NCBI GenBank assembly: GCA_003427395.1
Contig: BFEA01000862.1
Coordinates: 346,994-370,852, forward strand
Source: Chara braunii
Taxonomy: Eukaryota; Streptophyta; Charophyceae; Charales; Characeae
DNA: 23,859 bases
Direction: 5' to 3'
Shown here one piece after another: positions 17,967 to 23,859 of this stretch. The translations under genes and the position numbers were made by a program. Each line of letters starts with the position of its first letter. Position 1 is the first letter of the stretch. The notes beneath the pieces were generated by a model. That model saw nothing but the letters and a program-made list of their open reading frames with translations, was not told the DNA's origin and did no database searches.

Positions 17967-18335
17967 TAGTGCTTTGTAGGCAGTGATGCGGAAGCGCTGC
18001 CAAAATTTTGCGGCGAAAGCACCAGGTTTGACGGTGGTGGTGCAAAGCGCTACCAAAAATTTTGCAGCGACAGCGCCGGGTTTGTCAGCGGTAGTGAGGA
18101 AGGGCTGCTGAAATTTTGTGGCAACAGCACTGAGTTTGACAGCGGTGGTGCGGAAGGACTGGCGAAAATTTTGCATCGACAGCACCGGTTTTGAGGGCGG
18201 TGATGCGGAAGCGCTGCCGAAAATTTTGCAGCGACAGCGCCGGGTTTGTCGGCGGTAGTATGGAAGCGCTGTCGAAATTTTGCAGCGACAGCACTGGGTT
18301 TAGTGGTAGTGGTGCGGAAGCGCTGCTGGTTTTTC
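17967..18335. repeat. 54-bp minisatellite, about seven units
   Basis: The word AAATTTTG (or AAAATTTTG) recurs with its G at 18010, 18064, 18118, 18173, 18228 and 18282, giving spacings of 54, 54, 55, 55 and 54. Each unit also holds GCGGAAGCGCTGC, GCAGCGACAGC and a GGTTTG-type end, with 10-25% divergence between units. The last unit decays after 18330. On the minus strand the 18-residue period gives repeats like KPGAVAAKF in more than one frame, but the 55-bp units shift the frame, so a coding role is doubtful. Confidence 0.85.
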
Positions 18336-18366
18336 ACGGCGGGGGTGACAATGTTCTTGCACTGAC

Positions 18367-18375
18367 TATATAAAG
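18367..18375 (+). promoter_or_regulatory. TATA-like box after the minisatellite
   Basis: TATATAAAG lies 30-40 bp beyond the end of the 54-bp array. No convincing ORF follows within the next 700 bp, so it is only a motif match. Confidence 0.2.
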
Positions 18376-20400
18376 TGGTGGCTGGGCATTGGCGCAGGGA
18401 AGGTATCGCAAGGTGGTGGTGCGATTGAAAGTGGTGTGAGTGCCACACCGTAGTGGCGTAGTGAAATTGGGGGTAAGTGACGATGACGCGAAGGTGTTAT
18501 TGGATTGTCGGGAGTGATAGTGTGTTGGGAGAGTGTCGCAGCAGGTGATTATTTTTTAGGGTGTGGTGTGGACACCTTGTGGACAACTTATTGCGACAGT
18601 CTTCTTATCAAGCGGTGAAATTATGAACGGTCTTCTTGAGTGGGCCATCTTTGTAATTTCACTCAAGGTCAGTTTGACTTAGACCTCTTCATACCTGTGT
18701 GAACCCACACTTGCTTGACCCTTTTCTTTGAATGTTTGCTGAAGAGGTAGAGGAAGTTGTGTTTTGTTTGCACGTGTGAATGAAAGTGTAACATGAGTTT
18801 GCATTGTATTGTTTTCTTTTGAACTTGTTGTTAGACCTCATGTGCAGGTAGGTAGAAGGTTGTCTGAAGAAGAGGAACCTATTTATGTTAATGAAAGTGA
18901 ATGGAAGAGTGGTTGTCTTTTGATTCTCGTTTGTATGCATGTTGAAGGGAAGGACAACCAGTAGACGACGAAAAGGAATTTGATCAAACAAAGAAGAAGG
19001 AATCAATTGGACATAGATTTTTCCTGAGGACACCCATTCTTTCTCAAATGACCCTCTTTGTCTATGCCCATCTATCTGAATGATTTTTTCTCTGTAATCT
19101 TTTTTTTCTTCTAAGTTATCTTTGACGTCAGGCAGCAAGGGACTATTTTGTCTGTCGTGGTAGACGTCTTTCCCTTTCCTATGAGGCATCTTAGGCGGGG
19201 GTTCGTTGCCTTAGGGCCTGACCCTGCTATCGACTCGGAGTGGACCGCTTATGTGGAGGGATACCATGTTGTTGTAATGGAGCGAGCCCGACTGCTGAGA
19301 TCCAAGGTTCGCTCGGGCGAGGACGAGGGGTATCCCAGACCACCTCCTAGGGAAAGGACATGCGTCTATTCGCGACAAAGCCTTAAGTTACTAACGCCTT
19401 GCATGAAGGGGAACTGCCATAGCATACCCCTCTAGTGGCCGTTTTAGGGGTCACTCGTGCATGGAGAACTGAGCCACAAGAAGCTTGGTTCATGGTTATT
19501 AGTTGGAACAGAGCACGGCTAGGCACTCTTGTCGTGGTTGGCCTCGCCACAAGGAGCGAGGACCAATCGCGTCGATATGGCAAGCAAGACTTGAATAGCT
19601 AGGGTGTGGAACGACGCTTCCCAGCAGGGTCAATGAGGGTTAGGAGGACAAAGCAACCAACAAAATTTGAAAGCAGATCCTTGACCCTAATGGGGCATCA
19701 AGTGTTCGATCGTTCAAGTCGGTCACTGACTTGTATAGTGGTAGCTGAATTACTTGCAGATGACATTCACACCAAAGTTAGAAAGGAAGTGAAGTCATCA
19801 TTAAAGCAATGGCATCCTAGCTCTACTTGAGAGTTGGGTTTTGTCTGCGTTTCTTTTCTAGCAGTGAGTATGGGGCGGAATGAAAGAACTTGGCAACACA
19901 TCTCATAAAATCGAAAAGTTGTGTCAGCCCAACTATTTGGCAGACAGAGTGGAGATATTTTGACCAAACGCCATTTGAGCGTCGTTAGTCATGCTCTTAT
20001 CCTTTTGTTGATAAGTGTTATTCAAAGTCGAGTCAACTCATTATGGCTTATCGTTGAATGACAGGACAAGTCAGCATTTGTCGATTTGATCTGGAGGAGT
20101 GGTATGCATGATTGTATCGATTTAGAAGATAAGTCAAGTTACGTTGACCTGAGTCTTTTTTTATTTAAAAGTCTTTTGCCTGAGTAACTCTTGATTGTCT
20201 TTGAGAGAAGGGACTAGGATTGCTCAAAGTTTTCTTTACGCTTGGAATATCACGTCCTAGTCGGCCGACGTACGTTCCGAGTCCTGGGAGATCGGCGCCC
20301 CAGGGGCGGACGACGTTCGGGTCCACTTTGGCGTTCAACCATGCGTACCTATGCTTCAACGAACGAGCAAACGCCATCGACCGGCCTACCTCTGCAATTG
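18376..20400. other. No recognisable gene; several unassigned small ORFs
   Basis: Nothing here matches a family I know. Unassigned ORFs are 18689-19189 on minus (166 codons from a true ATG, Lys/Asn/Thr-rich, in AT-rich DNA), 19148-19435 on plus (95 codons; Arg-rich, FVALGPDPAIDSEWTAYVEG) and 19606-19830 on plus (74 codons). They overlap or abut without operon or exon logic. The plus ORF from 19148 looks the least random in composition, but I would not call it a gene. A small CTTATC/GATAAG hairpin lies near 19997-20015. Confidence 0.35.
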
Positions 20401-20403
20401 CAT

Positions 20404-20485
20404 TATAAAAGCCTTCGCACGTGGGCCGGTAGCGCGGCGGGAATACGCCCCTAAGGGTGGTGACAACCCCTTAGGGAAGGTAAGT
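20404..20485 (+). promoter_or_regulatory. TATA box with a consensus splice donor downstream
   Basis: TATAAAAG at 20404-20411 is a strong TATA box. About 70 bp on, GGGAAG|GTAAGT (donor GT at 20480) matches the consensus 5' splice site. Between them is a 9-bp hairpin, CCCTAAGGG with CCCTTAGGG. Together they could be a promoter and first untranslated exon for the ORF that follows. Confidence 0.3.
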
Positions 20486-20526
20486 TGTGCCCCGCGAGAA
20501 TCTATCCTATCGTAGGGGACCGCGGG

Positions 20527-21033
20527 ATGTACAGCTGGCGCACTCGGCCGGAGCGGCGAAGGGTCGACGCGGGTTACCGTGTCGTCCCCGAGTTGTCTCT
20601 AAAAAGTTTAAAGCCTAAGTTTCTCCTGCATGACGCGGCCGGGAGGGCCTTCGCTTGCGAGGGGGCCGATGTGCTCGACACCGCCTTGCCCCGTTCTCCC
20701 ATCTGTCCTCCGCCACATCCTTGTCTCTCTTGTCCAAGTCCTCTATGTGTCCCCTGTACATCGCCGGCGATAATGGATCTAATGGCAAACGCGCGAGGGC
20801 GATGGCATGCTGCAGCTCAGTACGAGGAGATAAGACAGTTGGTTGGCCACGATGTTGTTCCCTTTTGCCGGCACATTGGATTTGCAGACTTCCGGAGCAG
20901 CACCTCTGACATGGACATCAAGATGAGTTTGCGACCTGCTATCCGGATCAGACCTCATCATCAGATCATGTACCGGACGCAACCTGCTACTGTGAGAATC
21001 AAGTCCTTGCCGTCTACATCACGGAACTGCTGA
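20527..21033 (+). CDS. Hypothetical protein, unassigned
   Basis: The open frame runs from 20485 to 21033; the first ATG is at 20527, giving about 168 residues. The N-terminal half is Arg/Pro-rich with a Cys/Pro cluster (CPPPHPCLSCPSPLCVPC). The C-terminal half from an internal ATG near 20773 (MDLMANARGRWHAAAQYEE, then PFCRHIGFADFRSS) looks more like protein. I recognise no domain, signal peptide or membrane segment. A TATA box and splice donor lie 40-120 bp upstream, so the real coding part might be only the internal section after splicing. It could equally be a chance ORF in GC-rich DNA. Confidence 0.2.
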   Translation: MYSWRTRPERRRVDAGYRVVPELSLKSLKPKFLLHDAAGRAFACEGADVLDTALPRSPICPPPHPCLSCPSPLCVPCTSPAIMDLMANARGRWHAAAQYEEIRQLVGHDVVPFCRHIGFADFRSSTSDMDIKMSLRPAIRIRPHHQIMYRTQPATVRIKSLPSTSRNC

Positions 21034-21245
21034 AGACTGTTTCCTCATCGCCACTTCTGTGACACCCTCCAAGACCTTCCCCAAGACATTTCTTCGCTTT
21101 TGACACTTTTTTTTTTTTTTGACACTTTGTTACAGACCTGAGACGTTGTTTTCCCAAACCCCTCAGACACCCCAGCACTTGAGCATTGAACAAACAATTT
21201 TCTTTTTTTTTGACATCTTTCTCAAACCTGACAACCTACAACCTT

Positions 21246-21415
21246 GTAGAACACCAATAGGACCTCCCGGTTACCTGTAGAACCTCAGTAAGATTACCCG
21301 ATTACTTGAGCATTGATTCCCTCATTTCTGTAGAACCTCAATAGGATTACCCTGTTACTTGAACATTGATTCCCTCATCCCCGTAGAACCCCCATAGGAT
21401 TACCCTGCTACTTGC
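21246..21415. repeat. 53-bp tandem repeat, about three units
   Basis: GTAGAAC recurs at 21246, 21277, 21330 and 21383. The last three starts are 53 bp apart and share AACCTCAATAGGATTACCC, TTACTTGAGCATTGA and TTCCCTCAT. The first unit is shortened to 31 bp. The upstream 21034-21245 contains T-runs and GACACTTT/GACATCTTT words but no gene. Confidence 0.8.
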
Positions 21416-21705
21416 ATTACTCCTCCTTTCCTTTTCTGACCAGTGATCGGCCCCGTCCTGTCCTTCACATTTGTTCATTGGATCTTTGGCAGCCGGGAGG
21501 TTGCCTTCCAGAGAGAGGGGATAGTGTTACGGACCCCGGCAGGGCTCTATCCCTGGTCCGCAGGTTACCACCCACCACGCTGCTATTCTATTTTTTTTTG
21601 GAGTCTCTGATCTCCAGTTCCTGACTGTTGGCGCCCTCTGCCGTTGGGGGCCGTTCTCAAATCCCGCCTCTGCCACTTTCGGATTTCGTTTTTTTTTTTT
21701 TTTTT
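21416..21705. other. Non-coding; weak tRNA-like tail before a T-run
   Basis: TGTTACGGACCCC at 21527 looks like a common LTR start, and GTTCTCAAATCCCGCCTCTGCCA near 21652-21674 looks like a T-arm plus acceptor end of a tRNA, followed by a T-run (21689-21705). Neither has supporting partners (no opposite LTR, no matching A box). It may be a decayed SINE or solo LTR. Confidence 0.25.
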
Positions 21706-22078
21706 GGGATAATTTGCAAACTACCCCCATAAGTTGAGATATATGTCAAAATGCCCCTGAAAGATGTGGGTAGAGCGGAATGCCAAAATCTTTGTGTTGT
21801 GCCCCTGTCAGGCGGGTGTGCAACTTTGCAATCTGGACTTCCCCGTTTGGGCGTTGGCCTTTTGCAATAGCGCCTAGGAAAAGCTGGCAAGTACTGGGGC
21901 ATTTTGCAAAGTTTGACGGTACCCGGTAGGGGTATATTGCAAAGATGGGGGTCCAACCGATGCTAGGGGCATTTCACAAACTATGTTTTTTGTCAGAGGG
22001 CCATTCGGCTCTACCCATATCTTTTAGGGGCATTTTGGCATATAACTCAACTTATGGGGGTATTTTGCAAACTATCCC
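21706..22078. mobile_element. MITE-like element with ~77-bp terminal inverted repeats
   Basis: The left end (21706-21783; GGGATAATTTGCAAACTACC first) and the reverse complement of the right end (22001-22078; GGGATAGTTTGCAAAATACC first) match at roughly 90% over about 77 bp, with the same words CCCCCATAAGTTGAG, AAAATGCCCCT and GGGTAGAGC. The total length is 373 bp with no ORF of its own. GGGGYATWTTGCAAA-type words repeat inside at 21896, 21929, 21966 and 22057. T-runs flank both ends (21689-21705 and 22079-22092) and could be the target duplication. The layout is typical of a non-autonomous DNA transposon, possibly Mutator-like, but the superfamily is not proven. Confidence 0.8.
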
Positions 22079-22092
22079 TTTTTTTTTTTTCC

Positions 22093-23112
22093 TTTTCTTT
22101 TCTTTTTAAACAAAGCCCATGGTGTTGTAGAGGCCAGTCACTGTGTAGACAGTGATCACCTGGAGCAGTAGGCCGTGGGTGTCCTGGAATATGAGACCAC
22201 CTCCCATCCCATCCTCACGTCAATACTCCTAGCGCACCCCCTATCCCACTATCCTACCTGTGTGACCAGCACTCAGGACCATTACCCCGCGCCATCTGGC
22301 ATTCTGGCGCCCAGGCTCAGACCTTCGATTTTCAGTTCAGCCCCGAGGCAATTGCACTTTTGCCCTCGGACTCAACTTGAGTCCGGTACTTAAGACCGGA
22401 CTCAAGCTGAGTTCGGGGACTCAGTTTTCAGCCTCAGTGCTTGTGCTTCAGTGTGACTTGCTGCGACATTGTGTACGGAACCAAGCTTGAGACTTTGCCA
22501 CTTCGCCACTTTGTTTTCGTGTCCGTCGAGTCAGTGTTCAGTCCGTGTCGTGTCCAGTCCGTGTCGAGTTGTGTGAGTGTGTGTGTGTGTGCTCTCACTG
22601 CCTCCCTCTCTCTTCCCCGACCTGGCTGCTCTGCCTCAGCCCCGTCACACATACCCATAACCGCCACGTCCAGATTTCGGCGTTGAGCAAACTCAATGCT
22701 GCTAGTGGGACTTGGCGCCTGGTCTCCTGATGTGGAAATACGTTGTGTGCAGTCACACACCGCAGCACGCAAATATCTGTCCCTTTTTTTTGTTTTCCCC
22801 TTCTTTCTGATGAGATTCTGCCAGTCAAAGGCAAACGGGCAAATGATTTCACGAAGATCTTTTTTTTGTGATTCTTTGTGATTCGAGATCGAAGTGGTGA
22901 AAAGGAAAAAAAAAAAAAAAAAAGGAAATAGGCATTTGCAGGCCCTGATAATGAATGCACACAAGCTATTTATTGGTTTGGTACAGCCACTCTTCCCGAG
23001 CTGCCTTAGAGGACTGCAAAGAACTACAGGCGGGTGCGTTACTGGCCTACTACAGTAGCATTTGAACCCAAGGCCGTTGAGGCGCCTTGGGGAACGAGTG
23101 AAGAAAAAAGGG
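22093..23112. other. No recognisable gene; small palindromes and simple repeats
   Basis: Contains a hairpin TCACTGT/ACAGTGA near 22138-22155, a near-perfect 19-bp palindrome CGGACTCAACTTGAGTCCG (22367-22385) followed by a diverged repeat of it (22395-22415), a short GT tract (22575-22592) and an A-run (22905-22923). ORFs here overlap on both strands and show no domain. TGGCGCCTGGTCTCC near 22713 slightly resembles a retrotransposon primer-binding site, without support. Confidence 0.4.
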
Positions 23113-23118
23113 GAAAAA

Positions 23119-23244
23119 GCTCAACAGATTTTGTGGCCACTGGGCCCGGGTCCCAGCTCGTGCTGCTCCCCACGAATAGATTGGAGCCTTGTCCCGGAAA
23201 AAAAAAAAAAAAAAAAAAAAGCTCAACAGATTCTGTGGCCACTG
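23119..23244 (+). mobile_element. 5'-truncated SINE-like copy B with target-site duplication
   Basis: GCTCAACAGATT(T/C)TGTGGCCACTG occurs at 23119-23142 and again at 23221-23244 with one difference. Between them are 55 bp (23143-23197) and an A-run (23198-23220). The insert starts inside the T-arm-like hairpin (TGGG, CCCGGGT, CCCA) and carries CTCGTGCTGCTCCCCACGAATAGA, shared with copy A. This is the expected result of target-primed reverse transcription: 5' truncation, poly(A) tail and 24-bp flanking duplication. The single mismatch and long A-run suggest a fairly recent insertion. Confidence 0.85.
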
Positions 23245-23660
23245 CTTTGCGACGGGGGGCTTGGTCCCACTTGCACGCATTAAGAGATACTGATCGTAGA
23301 TAGCAAAGATCAACGGCCGAAAGCTCCTAATTTGCGCAAGTGGGACCTTGCCCCGGCACAGCACCATTTTCCCAGACAGACCGACGGCTGCAACCATGCC
23401 CACATCCGCAATTCGGCCTTCCCAAATCCATCCGCAAATGGTGCGGATTTGCGGTCGCAGTGTGAGTATGCCCTGAGGGGTAGGCCAGTTGGTTGGTCGT
23501 CACAAACATACGATGCAGCTCCTCCCACACTGTATATAAAGGAGGCCCCTGCTGCGCGGGTGGTAGGGTGCATCCGCTGGCTTGCAAAAGCACCATCATG
23601 GTGGGAGTTGGTGCCTTTTGGTAATGGGGCATGTGGGTCGAGTGCGATCCGAGGAGGGTG
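23245..23660 (+). promoter_or_regulatory. TATA box in otherwise unassigned DNA
   Basis: TATATAAAG at 23533-23541 follows CTCCTCCCACACTG. The first downstream ATG (23598) opens only eight codons. The overlapping plus-strand ORF 23332-23739 and minus ORFs in the region have no domain. The TATA match is good, but no transcript can be inferred. Confidence 0.25.
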
Positions 23661-23667
23661 GGTTTGC

Positions 23668-23833
23668 GGGGTCTTTTTTTTTTTTTTTTTTTTTTTTTTT
23701 TGCCAACGATTGCAACAAGCTTCCCCTGAACAACAGTAGAGATACAAGCAGGGCAGAGAGAGGATGAGAACAGGGCCTGAGAATTTCGTAATTCCTCCAT
23801 ACATGCGACAAGCTTCCCCAAAGGGGTCTTTTT
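23668..23833 (-). repeat. Possible retroposed fragment with poly(T) and short direct repeats
   Basis: GGGGTC followed by 28 T residues (23668-23701) is matched by GGGGTCTTTTT at 23823-23833. The 120 bp between could be a minus-strand insertion with a poly(A) tail and an 11-bp target duplication. Inside, CAAGCTTCCCC occurs twice (about 23717 and 23812). The evidence is weak because T-runs match easily. Confidence 0.3.
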
Positions 23834-23859
23834 CTGCAGTTGGGGGCCTGTGGCGTGCG

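Noticed and set aside
18689-19189. 166-codon minus-strand ORF starting with ATG
   Set aside because: Lys/Asn/Thr-rich composition in AT-rich DNA, no domain, no promoter support; likely chance.
19925-19975. Copia-like RNase H ending (LADxxT-like words)
   Set aside because: The resemblance needs frame changes within 15 codons and no upstream RT is present.
22713-22727. TGGCGCC-type primer-binding site
   Set aside because: Only the first seven bases fit and no LTR end or gag follows.
22434-22964. 176-codon minus-strand ORF
   Set aside because: It crosses a poly(A) tract and GT repeat (Phe and His/Thr runs) and has no domain; likely chance.

Overview
This window looks like repeat-rich nuclear DNA of a plant-type eukaryote. 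The evidence is two decayed Ty3/gypsy retrotransposons, a primer-binding site resembling the complement of initiator tRNA-Met, tRNA-derived SINE-like sequences with poly(A) tails, a MITE-like element, several microsatellites and minisatellites, and TATA boxes. No rRNA, functional tRNA, CRISPR array or bacterial-style operon is visible. I found no intact host gene I would defend. A charophyte or other green-lineage genome is my leading guess, but this is inference; the sequence does not fix the species.

Left third (1-7800): positions 80-376 are one copy of a dispersed repeat with a GC-rich half and an AT-rich half. It cuts into the RNase H region of a Ty3/gypsy element that runs on the minus strand from 4180 (gag start) to 376. 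That element keeps gag, a CCHC knuckle, protease and reverse transcriptase in recognisable order. It has frameshifts, lost catalytic aspartates, and ten in-frame stops that are all TAG or TAA. A 330-bp long inverted repeat (5018-5346) follows, then non-coding DNA with a possible TATA/5'-leader/intron arrangement near 6216-6625.

Middle (7800-14100): a second Ty3/gypsy element lies on the plus strand (primer-binding site 7820, gag, knuckle, protease, RT, RNase H, ending near 12030). It is also decayed and shows no integrase. Just downstream are two tandem copies of a ~205-210 bp unit (12297-12683) that fold into matching hairpins with paired (compensatory) base changes. This is the most structure-like signal in the window. 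T-rich tracts, a GA microsatellite, several hairpins and a minus-strand SINE-like copy follow.

Right half (14100-23859): a Pro/Ser-rich then Asn/Asp-rich decayed reading frame with a GNxDI pentapeptide repeat (14281-16017); a TATA box inside a hairpin-rich segment (16742-16860); a second copy of the dispersed repeat (16953-17227); a GT microsatellite; and then, at 17646-17683, a perfect Nextera mate-pair junction adapter. That adapter means the sequences left and right of about 17665 may not be neighbours in the real genome. Beyond it are a 54-bp minisatellite, unassigned ORFs, a 53-bp tandem repeat, a 373-bp element with ~77-bp terminal inverted repeats (21706-22078), and a 5'-truncated SINE-like insertion flanked by 24-bp target-site duplications (23119-23244).

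The coding pieces do not form a working pathway. They are remnants of transposable elements at different stages of decay, nested and interrupted by one another.
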